Part shown: positions 50,876-59,057 of the stretch, one piece after another
Numbering within the stretch: position 1 is the stretch's first letter
Layout of the letters: every line of letters begins with the position of its first letter
DNA from: CAXXOK01 sp963675365
GTDB lineage: Bacteria > Bacillota > Clostridia > Christensenellales > Aristaeellaceae
Assembly (NCBI GenBank): GCA_963675365.2
Contig: CAXXVA010000003.1
Location: 744,001-808,000 of the forward strand
Length of the DNA stretch: 64,000 nt
Reading direction: 5' to 3'
Program-made: the position numbers and the translations under genes
Notes under the pieces: model-generated
Told to the model about the DNA's origin: nothing
Seen by the model: the letters and a program-made list of their open reading frames with translations, nothing else
The model's database searches: none

Positions 50876-52355
50876 TACAAGTTTTATCAGCAAGGAATTC
50901 CGCAACGCCTATACGCAGCAAAGTTTTTCCTACCGCCGCCAGGTATCGCTTGGCGTGTTCCTCGGGCTTTTAACGTTTGCGCTGTATTTCAGCCTCCAAA
51001 CCATGAAGGAAAGCGTTATCAGCACCGCCGCGCCGTACCTGCTGCTGCCGAGCTTTTTCTCCACGCTTTACATCTATCTGTTTGTATCGCTATTTTTTAA
51101 CGTTTGGCTCTACATTGCCAACTATGAATATATGACGCTGCTGGAAGTTCGCCAGAACCGCTGGTACGCTTTGGTGCAGCTCTGGTACAGCCCGACGCTG
51201 CTGATTGCCTCCAAGATCGTAGCGCGTATCCTGGCGCAGCTTGGCATCTATACGGTCGGCTATCTTGCTACGCTGTTTTTGACCTCGTTTTTGAAATTTC
51301 CGCTGGTGACCGGCTACCTGTTTACCATGTACCTGATGGGCCTGCTGGACGTGGTGCTGCTTGCGATGCTTTCGCTGACGATATCGCTGTTCATCAAGGA
51401 TATGTACAACGCGCGGTATATGGTCGGCATCATCGCCCTTTGCGTGATCGCCTTCAAGCTCATCAGCCAGTACTTTACCGTGCTGTCGGACAGGACACGG
51501 ATGGGCAACCTTGCGAATATGTTCGACTCCACCCAGACCATCTATATGGCAGTGGTCGGCGTAATCATCGTGGTCTGCGTCGTCCTGTGCCTGGTCAAGG
51601 GCATTCACCTTGCCAGAACCTACAACGCCCCGCTGCTGAAAACGCTGCCGCTGCTCAAGCAAAAACCTGAAGGCACGGTCGTCGTCGGGGCTGTTACCAA
51701 TCAGAAACGCAAATCGGAGCAGCGCATTCTGGAAGCGCAGACCTCGCCCGGCAGTACGAAGCGGCGCTGGAATCTGCCAGGATTGATTTCAAGCGTTCTG
51801 GTGATTATCGCCATTGCCGCCATGGTGCTTGTCAATATTGTGGTTCTTGCGTTTGGCTACGCTTCGCCGGAAAAGGAGACCAGTATATCCGGTGTGATTC
51901 CCTATATGTTCCAGTCCTATACCATGGAACCTGCGATTATGTACAACGACGTTGCGTTTTTCCGCAAGATAGACCAGCAGGAACCCCTTGAAATCGGAGA
52001 TATCCTTTTATATAAGGACAATGCCGGAAACGTAAGCGTCGGGCAGCTGACCGGCTATGCGGTGAATGCGGACACGGGAGAGCAGACGGGGGAACTTGAA
52101 ACCGACATTTTATACTATGCGGACGAACGCTACCGCGGCATGGCGGCCCAGGTAGTCCAGCGAGAAAAAGTATACGGCGTACATACCAGCAACAATCGCT
52201 GGTTTGGCGCGATCGTGCTGTTCGCCAATACGATTATAGGACGCCTGATCCTTTTGCTGATACCCACCTTCCTCATTTTCTTCTACGAACCCATCGTCGG
52301 CTTCTTTAAAGCAATTACCAAAGAGAAGATAGAGAGCCCACAGGGCAAGCAGTGA
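50865..52355 (+). CDS. ABC-2-like permease fused to a signal-peptidase-like domain
   Basis: The ~496-residue membrane protein has six hydrophobic helices in its first ~255 residues, like ABC-2 permeases. A cytoplasmic linker follows, then another helix near 305-330, an extracellular domain and a last helix near 455-475. The extracellular part aligns by eye with signal peptidase I: SYTMEPAIMYNDVAFFR matches the SipW GSMIP region, and LEIGDILLYKDN matches its VGDIV block. The Ser is Thr353, and the His position (VGQLTG) is not His. It looks like an inactive peptidase domain, perhaps for substrate binding. The ATG at 50865 follows AAGGAGGTG. Confidence 0.7.
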   Translation: MLYNTSFISKEFRNAYTQQSFSYRRQVSLGVFLGLLTFALYFSLQTMKESVISTAAPYLLLPSFFSTLYIYLFVSLFFNVWLYIANYEYMTLLEVRQNRWYALVQLWYSPTLLIASKIVARILAQLGIYTVGYLATLFLTSFLKFPLVTGYLFTMYLMGLLDVVLLAMLSLTISLFIKDMYNARYMVGIIALCVIAFKLISQYFTVLSDRTRMGNLANMFDSTQTIYMAVVGVIIVVCVVLCLVKGIHLARTYNAPLLKTLPLLKQKPEGTVVVGAVTNQKRKSEQRILEAQTSPGSTKRRWNLPGLISSVLVIIAIAAMVLVNIVVLAFGYASPEKETSISGVIPYMFQSYTMEPAIMYNDVAFFRKIDQQEPLEIGDILLYKDNAGNVSVGQLTGYAVNADTGEQTGELETDILYYADERYRGMAAQVVQREKVYGVHTSNNRWFGAIVLFANTIIGRLILLLIPTFLIFFYEPIVGFFKAITKEKIESPQGKQ

Positions 52356-52515
52356 GTCAATAAATTACGAAAATGTTACCATATTACTTTATGTACATTC
52401 ACAAGTTAATATCTGAATTAGTGCAATAGTAACTATATATTTACTATAATATTGTGCATAGTGCTGTTTAAAATAAAATAAATCAAAATATTGCGAATAA
52501 TATATTACAAAATTG

Positions 52516-52544
52516 TTTACATTATGACAAAAATGGTATATACT
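52516..52544 (+). promoter_or_regulatory. Promoter of the secreted-protein cluster
   Basis: TTTACA at 52516-52521 and TATACT at 52539-52544 are 17 bp apart. Transcription would start near 52551, right at the base of a structured leader. The 150 bp upstream are strongly AT-rich. Confidence 0.7.
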
Positions 52545-52550
52545 TCCTGT

Positions 52551-52655
52551 AAAGACGCAAACGATGCGCTGGGATCAGATCAGTCCTGCGGTATGGAGAT
52601 GGCATCAAAGTATCGGGTATCGTTTGCTCTAAAGACAAGAGGAGCGTAGAAGATC
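52551..52655 (+). promoter_or_regulatory. Structured 5' leader RNA before the first TasA-like gene
   Basis: GCAAACGAT at 52557-52565 pairs perfectly with ATCGTTTGC at 52619-52627. This closes a ~53-nt interior that can form smaller hairpins (for example GATGGCATC). The stem begins within a few bases of the predicted transcription start and ends 28 bases before the ATG. The layout suits a riboswitch or a 5' stabilising element. I could not align it to cyclic-di-GMP or other known riboswitch consensus sequences. Confidence 0.5.
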
Positions 52656-53183
52656 ATGAAAAAGAAACTGCTGCTGGTAGTACTCGCACTCGCGATCCTG
52701 ACGTCCCTCACGGCCGGTACCTTAGCTGTGTACACCAAGACGATTGAAAAAACTGCAACGGTTGAAGCCAAGCAGTTTGCGTTCAGCGTTGAGGGTAGCG
52801 TTGAGGACGGTTCTGAGGTCATCAGTCTCGCGCCGACGGAGTCGATGGATTACAATTTCTCTATCACCAACGTAGAGAATGGCGCCGTCGCTGAAATTCC
52901 CCTGGAGTACACAACGACCATCGACTATTCGAAGGCAATCGCCTCGATACCCGATTTGGAAGTCAAGCTGTACAAAGATGGCAGTGAATTTGGCGATGCC
53001 TCCGTACCCGGAAAGATCACGTTCACAGCACAGTCTGATGCTGGAACAACCTTCCTGGGTGAGTACAAAATCACGTTCAAATGGGCCGACGATGGCGATG
53101 GAGAAACCCAGGTCAGCCAAACCGATGTGAGCGTAACGGGTGGCTTGCTAGTGTCCGTTGTCGCGGAGCAGATTGCCAACTAA
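52656..53183 (+). CDS. TasA/camelysin-like secreted protein 1
   Basis: The 175-residue protein has a signal peptide of the SipW-dependent type (KKKLLLVVLALAILTS, then LTAGTLAVYTKT). About 140 residues of predicted beta structure follow, rich in Asp, Ser and Thr and without Cys. TasA-like proteins form matrix fibres in bacilli. It is the first and probably most expressed member, behind its own promoter and leader, and is followed by a strong hairpin. The family is inferred from the signal region, size and neighbours. Confidence 0.75.
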   Translation: MKKKLLLVVLALAILTSLTAGTLAVYTKTIEKTATVEAKQFAFSVEGSVEDGSEVISLAPTESMDYNFSITNVENGAVAEIPLEYTTTIDYSKAIASIPDLEVKLYKDGSEFGDASVPGKITFTAQSDAGTTFLGEYKITFKWADDGDGETQVSQTDVSVTGGLLVSVVAEQIAN

Positions 53184-53222
53184 TCATCTGCTTTCACAGC
53201 GGTAAGGATTGCTGAGATGTAT

Positions 53223-53249
53223 GCCGTGCAGGGCAAAGTCCTGCACGGC
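53223..53249 (+). other. Strong stem-loop between secreted proteins 1 and 2
   Basis: GCCGTGCAGG and CCTGCACGGC form a perfect 10-bp stem with a seven-base loop. No T-run follows, so it is not a classical terminator. It could protect the upstream mRNA or attenuate the downstream genes. Confidence 0.6.
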
Positions 53250-53315
53250 GCATGCTCACTCCGGTAAAATCCATTTGGTTTGTATCCATTGATCTAAGGA
53301 AGGGAATGAAACGGC

Positions 53316-53852
53316 ATGAGAAAATCAGTGCGAATCCTCATACTGGTTTTAATGCTGTTTACGTCTCTGACTGCCGGTACGATGGCGGTGTATACAAGCC
53401 GGATAGACCTTGCGCCCGTTACGATCACCGCCAAGCGGTTCGTGCTTGGCGTCAACCAAGGCGGGCAGGATGAATTCAGCCTGCAGATCGGCCCCGGCGA
53501 TCTGATCAGCTACCAGTTCGTTGTCACCAATGAAAACACGAACGGCGAAGTGTCCGAAGTGGACATGGATCTGATCATCAGCGCGGATTTCTCCCAGATC
53601 CGCACAAGTCTTCCGGATATTGAAATCAAACTCCTGATGGGCGACCAGCAAGTCGCGTCTGCGGACGCATCGGGATCGCTCAGCTATACTGGAACACAGT
53701 TATTTAGCGCTTCCCAATCCAAAACAGTAAATTTCTACCTTACCTTTTATTGGAACGATTCTGGCTCCGGAACCTTGCCAACCGGCAGCAATCCGGCTTT
53801 GCCGCTTACGATTTATGTAAAGGGAGTGCAGCATGTCTCTTCTGCGGAATAA
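53316..53852 (+). CDS. TasA/camelysin-like secreted protein 2
   Basis: The 178-residue protein has the same signal design as protein 1 (LILVLMLFTSLTAGTMAVYTSR). Its beta-rich body has similar order: a LGPGD-like turn, NENTNGEVSEVDM matching NVENGAVAEIPL, and a terminal YVKGVQ strand. Similarity to protein 1 along its length suggests tandem duplication. AAGGAAG precedes the ATG. It overlaps the next gene by 20 bp, so the two are coupled. Confidence 0.72.
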   Translation: MRKSVRILILVLMLFTSLTAGTMAVYTSRIDLAPVTITAKRFVLGVNQGGQDEFSLQIGPGDLISYQFVVTNENTNGEVSEVDMDLIISADFSQIRTSLPDIEIKLLMGDQQVASADASGSLSYTGTQLFSASQSKTVNFYLTFYWNDSGSGTLPTGSNPALPLTIYVKGVQHVSSAE

Positions 53853-54372
53853 AAAATTCAGGCCGATTGTGATCGTACTGAGTATACTGGCGGTCATCGC
53901 CATTTCCATGCTCGGCGTGACTTTGAGCGCCTATATCAAGCAGATCAATCTGTTTGACGGCGGATGGATCGGGCCGAAATATTTCGCGTTTGAGATCGAC
54001 TCAAGCAGCGCTACGAACAGCCTGGCTCCCGGCGAGAGCGTCGATTACGATTTTGACGTCCGCAACTTTAACGAAGAAGGAACCGCGCAGGTTGACCTGC
54101 ACGTATCCATAGAGATTGAATACCCAGCCCAACTGGCGGGCACGGGTGTGATCAAGGCCGATTTATACCACGACGGAGCCTTGCTTTCGTCCGATACCGG
54201 ATCGGGCTCTCTGGCCGTTACGGGCAGCACGCTGCCGGGCGGGACGGAAACGACGGACCGGTATACCCTGACGCTCACATGGCAGGACATGGATATGGAG
54301 TATCTGGGCGAGATCCAGTCCAACGAATTCGACGCGTCAGACGTAAACATCAGCGTATCCGCTTACCAGTAA
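53833..54372 (+). CDS. TasA/camelysin-like secreted protein 3
   Basis: The 179-residue protein has a basic N-terminus and a hydrophobic segment (PIVIVLSILAVIAISML, then GVTLSAYIKQ). A beta-rich body follows with SLAPGESVDYDFDVRNFNEEG, the same turn as in protein 1 (SLAPTESMDYNFSITNVENG). It starts inside the end of protein 2 behind AGGGAG. It is probably one subunit of a heteropolymer or matrix together with its neighbours. Confidence 0.72.
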   Translation: MSLLRNKKFRPIVIVLSILAVIAISMLGVTLSAYIKQINLFDGGWIGPKYFAFEIDSSSATNSLAPGESVDYDFDVRNFNEEGTAQVDLHVSIEIEYPAQLAGTGVIKADLYHDGALLSSDTGSGSLAVTGSTLPGGTETTDRYTLTLTWQDMDMEYLGEIQSNEFDASDVNISVSAYQ

Positions 54373-54411
54373 ATTATTATACGAATCCATATACACAGAG
54401 GAGGATGCCCG

Positions 54412-54972
54412 GTGAAGAAATGGAGAACGCTGCTGCCAATTATTCTGCTTGCGCTGTTGGTGGTAGCCATGAGCTCCGGTTCGCTGGCGATTTACACACA
54501 AACGCAAACGCTGCGCGGACAGTTGTATACACGCATCTTTCTGTTGTCCGGGGATGAGATCACAACCAATTACGAATTCGGGCTGAGCGGGCTTCGCCTG
54601 TCGCCTGGCCAGGCCGAGCAGGAGCTGTACCGCTTCACGCTGACCAACGCGCAAAACGGCACCGTCAGCGACTATGGCATGACGGTTAACCTCTGGTCGT
54701 CGGGAATGGCGGACGCGATTACGGCAATGAGCGGACTTACGTTCTACCTTTACGATATCGGCAGCGAAAGCGGCTCGCCGATCCTGACCGTATCTTCCGG
54801 CGAACTTTCTTTAGGCGGCTTGTATTTTACCGCGAACGTCAGCAAAACCACGGAATACCGACTCACCGCCTGCTGGACGGATAACGGCGATTCCGCGCAG
54901 CAAACTGCCGTCGCAAGCGACGTACAGCAATATCCTATCCAGATCTATGTCTCCGCACAGGCTGATTATTAA
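54412..54972 (+). CDS. TasA/camelysin-like secreted protein 4
   Basis: The 186-residue protein starts with GTG behind GAGGAGG. It has a hydrophobic signal (LLPIILLALLVVAMSS, then GSLAIYTQT) and the same body plan (LSPGQAEQELYRFTLTNAQNG, and a terminal YPIQIYVSAQ strand). It lies 39 bp after protein 3 and 23 bp before the large repeat protein. Confidence 0.72.
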   Translation: MKKWRTLLPIILLALLVVAMSSGSLAIYTQTQTLRGQLYTRIFLLSGDEITTNYEFGLSGLRLSPGQAEQELYRFTLTNAQNGTVSDYGMTVNLWSSGMADAITAMSGLTFYLYDIGSESGSPILTVSSGELSLGGLYFTANVSKTTEYRLTACWTDNGDSAQQTAVASDVQQYPIQIYVSAQADY

Positions 54973-54995
54973 TCTATCATAAGCAGGAGTTTGAC

Positions 54996-57593
54996 ATGAA
55001 CGCACCAGGACGCAAACGGAACATGGCAAGGCGCATCGCCGTTATCACGGCGATAGGCCTTGTTTTGCTGTTTGCGGCCAATGCGTATGCCGGATATTTC
55101 CTTTCGCGCAGCACTACGGCAGGGCTTGTGCCGGATCTGAGCTCCGTTCCTACACCGACACCTACGCCAACACCTACTCCTACGCCCACGCCTACGCCTG
55201 AACCGACGGCGACCCCGACGCCGATTCCGACCGAAGCGCCGGGCACCGGGCTGATTTTCTCCTACGGTTTCAGCGTAGCGGACGTGAACTGGAACTCCGC
55301 GTACAGCGGAAGCTTTACCGGCGGATCCATGCAGGTGGACAACTATAACCATCATTTGAGTTTCGATTTGACCTTTACAGTTCCCGAAGGGTATACCGCC
55401 GAGTATCTGCAGTCTCACAGCGACTGGTTTTATGATTTCACCCTTAGCCTGTCGGCCAGAAACGATTATGGGCGCGATATTTCGCTGGGTGATAACGGTA
55501 CGGAGAGTTGGTGGGGAGACGGACAATCGAAATTGCAGAATATTCCCACATCAAAAAATGAAAGCAGCAGTAATGTTCTGCTGTACTTCTACGGCAATAC
55601 CTGGAACGTACCCGAATACAGTGCGGACGGAAACAGCCTGGTTCTGACGACCAAAACGTCATACACTGAAATCAGCTATCGGAAGAACAGGAAAACCTAT
55701 ACGGAAAGATATACCCAGCAGGCGACGATCACGCTGATCTTGCCCAGCCAGGACACAGAGCCCACGCCTACACCGACTCCGACGCCTGAACCGACGGCGA
55801 CCCCTACGCCGACGCCCACACCGACTCCGACCCCCACGCCCACGCCGACTCCGACGCCTGAACCGACGGCAATTCCCGGCAATGGTTTGGTGTTTGACAG
55901 CAGCGTCAGGTTTTCAAGCGCCAGCTGGAGCAATGCGTATCCGGGTAATTTCACAAGCGGAACGCTGTCGGCGGACAATTACAATCATGTATTGAATTTC
56001 GATCTGGTGTTCACGCTGCCGGAAAACTATGATGAGGATTACATCAACAACCATTCGCAATGGTTCTATAACTTCTATCTCAAACTCTCCGCGACGAACA
56101 ATTACAGCGGGAACGTCAGCGTAGCCGGAAGCGGCGCATATTACTGGGGAGGCGGCAGCGGAGTGTCGCAGTTGTCCAATATCAGTCTCGCTCCCGGCGA
56201 GAGCAGCGATGATATTACGGTTTACTTTTATAATAATACCTGGAGCGTGCCCGCATACAGCGCAGACGGTAACTCCATACAAGTCAGCACTTTGACGTCG
56301 TACACGAATATCGGGATCAACTTGGATTCATGGCCGTGGTACACAACGGAAGCGTATACCATGAAAGCGACGATCACACTCGTACTGCCGCCGGCGGAAC
56401 CGGAAGTGCTGACCATGTCGATGGCGAGCTTCAGTATGGTATCTATGGATACCGTGGAGGTTGCGGATCCTACGCCAACCCCGACACCGGAACTAACGCC
56501 TACGCCAACGCCGGAGCCGACACCCACGCCAACGCCTGCTCCGACGGCAACCCCGACCCCAACGCCTACCCCGACTCCGACACCTGATCCCGGGAACGGA
56601 CTGGAGTTTGAAAACACCTTCAAATTGGTCAGCGTAAACTGGGGCGATGGGTATGACGGAAGTTTTACGGGCGGAACGCTGAAGGTGGACAAGGCTAACC
56701 ATAAACTGGATTTCGCCCTGGAGTTCACACTGCCCGAAGCATATACTGAGGATTATCTTATCGCGCATCCCCAGTGGTTCAGCGATTTCAAGCTCCGCTT
56801 GTTCGCCACGAACACATACAGCGGATCCGTGAATATCGCCGACAGCGGATCGACCGGCGGGGGAACGGGTCTGGCGCAGTTACAGAACATATCGCTTCCG
56901 GCGGGCGCCAGCAGCGACAGTATTAACATCTATTTCTACAACGGGCCCTGGAACGTGCCAAGCTATAATGCCGACGGTAACACGGTCGTTATGACCCTGA
57001 AGGAATCGTATACGAATATCGGCGTATCGGTGGACTATGATCCCTGGTACTTCACGGAAAAATATACCATGACGGCGAAGATCACGCTAATTTTGCCGGC
57101 ACAGCCCGAACCGGAACCGACGCCTACGCCGGAGCCGACCGTTGAACCCACGGCGGAACCTACGGCTGAACCGACGCTTGAGCCGACCTTGGAGCCCACG
57201 CTGGAACCCACGGCAGAACCGACGCTTGAGCCCACAGCGGAACCGACTGAGGAACCTGCGGCGGAGCCGACGGCTTCACCTTCGCCGACGGATACGGCCA
57301 CACCGGAACCCGAACTGGTTTCGACCATGTCGCTGGTGATTACGTCGACTGTTACGCCATCGCCGACGCCGACACCGACGCTGAGCTCGACTGCTACGCC
57401 GGCTCCAACGGCTGCGCCGACCCCCGTGCCGACGGCAACCCCGACTGCGACGCCGACCGCGACGCCTGCGCCGACAGCAACTCCGGCGCCGACAAACTCG
57501 CCGACGCCTGTGCCGACAGTAACGCCAGCACAAACTGCCGTGCCAACCGCAACGTCTGAGCCGACGCCTGAGGCAACGCCGGCAGACGTATAA
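54996..57593 (+). CDS. Large secreted protein with three beta repeats and Pro/Thr spacers
   Basis: The 865-residue protein has a basic start and one hydrophobic signal/anchor (about 13-37). A PT-repeat spacer (51-80) is followed by three homologous ~170-residue modules (about 84-253, 296-468 and 534-701). The modules share GLxF, the WYxxF pair, LPxxYxxDYL and a closing ITLILP strand. PT-rich spacers separate them, and a 160-residue Pro/Thr/Glu tail ends the protein. No sorting signal or transmembrane tail is visible, so attachment would be through the N-terminus or by association. It is last in the export locus and probably the outward-facing or stalk component. Confidence 0.85.
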   Translation: MNAPGRKRNMARRIAVITAIGLVLLFAANAYAGYFLSRSTTAGLVPDLSSVPTPTPTPTPTPTPTPTPEPTATPTPIPTEAPGTGLIFSYGFSVADVNWNSAYSGSFTGGSMQVDNYNHHLSFDLTFTVPEGYTAEYLQSHSDWFYDFTLSLSARNDYGRDISLGDNGTESWWGDGQSKLQNIPTSKNESSSNVLLYFYGNTWNVPEYSADGNSLVLTTKTSYTEISYRKNRKTYTERYTQQATITLILPSQDTEPTPTPTPTPEPTATPTPTPTPTPTPTPTPTPTPEPTAIPGNGLVFDSSVRFSSASWSNAYPGNFTSGTLSADNYNHVLNFDLVFTLPENYDEDYINNHSQWFYNFYLKLSATNNYSGNVSVAGSGAYYWGGGSGVSQLSNISLAPGESSDDITVYFYNNTWSVPAYSADGNSIQVSTLTSYTNIGINLDSWPWYTTEAYTMKATITLVLPPAEPEVLTMSMASFSMVSMDTVEVADPTPTPTPELTPTPTPEPTPTPTPAPTATPTPTPTPTPTPDPGNGLEFENTFKLVSVNWGDGYDGSFTGGTLKVDKANHKLDFALEFTLPEAYTEDYLIAHPQWFSDFKLRLFATNTYSGSVNIADSGSTGGGTGLAQLQNISLPAGASSDSINIYFYNGPWNVPSYNADGNTVVMTLKESYTNIGVSVDYDPWYFTEKYTMTAKITLILPAQPEPEPTPTPEPTVEPTAEPTAEPTLEPTLEPTLEPTAEPTLEPTAEPTEEPAAEPTASPSPTDTATPEPELVSTMSLVITSTVTPSPTPTPTLSSTATPAPTAAPTPVPTATPTATPTATPAPTATPAPTNSPTPVPTVTPAQTAVPTATSEPTPEATPADV
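55137..55240 (+). repeat. Low-complexity Pro/Thr-coding repeat 1
   Basis: Tandem CCNACN hexamers encode a (TP)n spacer between the N-terminal anchor and module 1. Related tracts occur at about 55757-55880, 56466-56590 and 57105-57590. Confidence 0.85.
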
Positions 57594-57616
57594 GAACATC
57601 ATACCGAAACAGCAAA

Positions 57617-57652
57617 GCGCCCGTGATGCAAACATCACGGGTGTTTATTTTA
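57617..57652 (+). terminator. Terminator of the export locus
   Basis: CCCGTGATG and CATCACGGG form a nine-base-pair stem with a four-base loop, followed by a T-rich tract. It closes the run from 52656 to 57593. Confidence 0.8.
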
Positions 57653-57664
57653 TGTTTATTCGGT

Positions 57665-58459
57665 TCAGCCGCGCTTATCTCCGTTGAACACTAGCTTGCT
57701 TTCCGGTTCCGGATAGCAGCAGTAAGTACGGATATTCGTGTACGGGGGAATTGAGCAGGGTTCCGCTTTGGCGAAGGTATCCGCGTTCAGCCCGTCGATA
57801 TAGTCCCTGAACCTCTGCATGGAGACCATACTGAGATCGTGGGAGCGCAGCACATACTCAGCGGGAAGATCGCGAAGGGATTGAACGGTTTTGACGTATA
57901 CGGAAAGAGATTTGCTTTCCGGGAAAAACAGCCAGGTGTGCGGGTTCCATGTATCGCCGGTCAGCAGCAGCTTTTTGGCTTCGATCCAGGCGATAATCGA
58001 TCCCGCGGTATGCCCCGGGGACAGGATAAACTGTACGGTCAGACCGCCAAGATCAAGCGCCATGTTCTCAAGCGCCTGAACGGTCTCAGGCGTGCCGCTG
58101 AGAAAGCGTTCGGCGTTATATCCATCCTCCAGGATGCCGCGCGCTCCTATCCGCTTCAATATCGCGGCGCGGTTTTTCCGCCCGACGGTTCTGCGGCTGC
58201 GTTTCAAATCGATGGGATGTACGAGCGATTCTTCAAAGTAATGCTGGCCGCATGCGTGATCGTAATGCGCGTGCGAAAGCACGACGTGCAGCTTTCCGCG
58301 CACATAGGGGGCAACGCAGGCCGCGACGTCATGGAAGCCCATTCCGGTATCCCACAGCAGGGTATCGTTTTCGCCTCGTATCAGCGTAAAGCATACCTGC
58401 CCGGCGTCCTGGATATGGAATACATTTTCCAGCGGCTGGGTAACGGTAAAATGCTGCAT
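57665..58459 (-). CDS. MBL-fold metallo-hydrolase
   Basis: The 264-residue hydrolase has the metallo-beta-lactamase motif SHAHYDHACGQHYF near residue 60 (HxHxDH). It also has a later LSPGHTAGSIIAWIE block and a GDTWN segment near 170. The family includes glyoxalase II and many others; the substrate is unknown. AAAGGAG lies six bases before the ATG. Confidence 0.88.
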   Translation of the reverse strand: MQHFTVTQPLENVFHIQDAGQVCFTLIRGENDTLLWDTGMGFHDVAACVAPYVRGKLHVVLSHAHYDHACGQHYFEESLVHPIDLKRSRRTVGRKNRAAILKRIGARGILEDGYNAERFLSGTPETVQALENMALDLGGLTVQFILSPGHTAGSIIAWIEAKKLLLTGDTWNPHTWLFFPESKSLSVYVKTVQSLRDLPAEYVLRSHDLSMVSMQRFRDYIDGLNADTFAKAEPCSIPPYTNIRTYCCYPEPESKLVFNGDKRG

Positions 58460-58524
58460 AACACACTCCTTTGCTGGGATATGATAAGCCCCGGCGTTTC
58501 ATGCCGGGGAGCGATGTAATGTGT

Positions 58525-59034
58525 TTATGCCCTGAGCCGTCTGGCGATGCCGGAAAGCGCTGTCAGACCGTTGTGGAACCCGTTGCCGTTGTCCAGTACG
58601 ATATCGGCGATCTTTTTGTAGATCGGCATGCGCTCGTTGTATATACGCTCGATCTCTTCCCGGCCTTTCTGTGCGAGCAGCGGGCGCTTCTCGGCGCGGA
58701 TGTCCATGAGAATATCGTCGATGGGGCGGTCGATCAGCACGATGTACCCCTGCGCACGCATGATCTTCTGGTTTTCCTCCCGCAGCGCCGTGCCGCCGCC
58801 TGTGGAAATGATGCCCGGCGTGGCGTTGATCAGCGCGCGCAGCAGGTTGGTTTCCCCGTCGCGGAAGGCGTTTTCGCCGAAAGCTTCGTAAACCTGCGCG
58901 GTGTTCATGCCGGTAATCTCGGAGAGGTAAGCGTCGGTATCCAGATATGGCATTTGCAGTTCCATCGCAACGCGGCGGCCCAGCGCGCTTTTCCCGCTTC
59001 CGGGCATACCCACCAAAAAGATATGCCGTTCCAT
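58525..59034 (-). CDS. aroK: Shikimate kinase
   Basis: AroK phosphorylates shikimate for chorismate synthesis. The 169-residue protein has the P-loop FLVGMPGSGKSALGRRVA, LDTDAYLSEITG (substrate Asp) and FRDGETNLLRAL. The GGGTALREEN motif and the lid RPLLAQKGREE follow. No other aro genes are adjacent. A hairpin (GCCCCGGC/GCCGGGG) at 58487-58509 lies downstream of its stop. AAAGGAGAG precedes the ATG. Confidence 0.95.
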   Translation of the reverse strand: MERHIFLVGMPGSGKSALGRRVAMELQMPYLDTDAYLSEITGMNTAQVYEAFGENAFRDGETNLLRALINATPGIISTGGGTALREENQKIMRAQGYIVLIDRPIDDILMDIRAEKRPLLAQKGREEIERIYNERMPIYKKIADIVLDNGNGFHNGLTALSGIARRLRA

Positions 59035-59057
59035 ATCCGGTTCTCTCCTTTCAGGGT

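Noticed and set aside
52551..52655. Cyclic-di-GMP riboswitch
   Set aside because: Tried because biofilm genes follow and GCAAACGA resembles part of that motif, but the GGGACGCAAAGCC segment and tetraloop layout are missing.
55697..55978. Minus-strand frames of Gly-Val repeats within the large surface protein
   Set aside because: These are the reverse reading of the Pro/Thr-coding hexamer tracts.
55137..57590. CRISPR array
   Set aside because: The short repeats here are contiguous codon repeats for Thr-Pro without unique spacers; no CRISPR-like array or cas gene was seen in the window.
58487..58509. Rho-independent terminator after aroK
   Set aside because: The GC-rich hairpin is real, but no T-run follows on the minus strand, so termination is doubtful.
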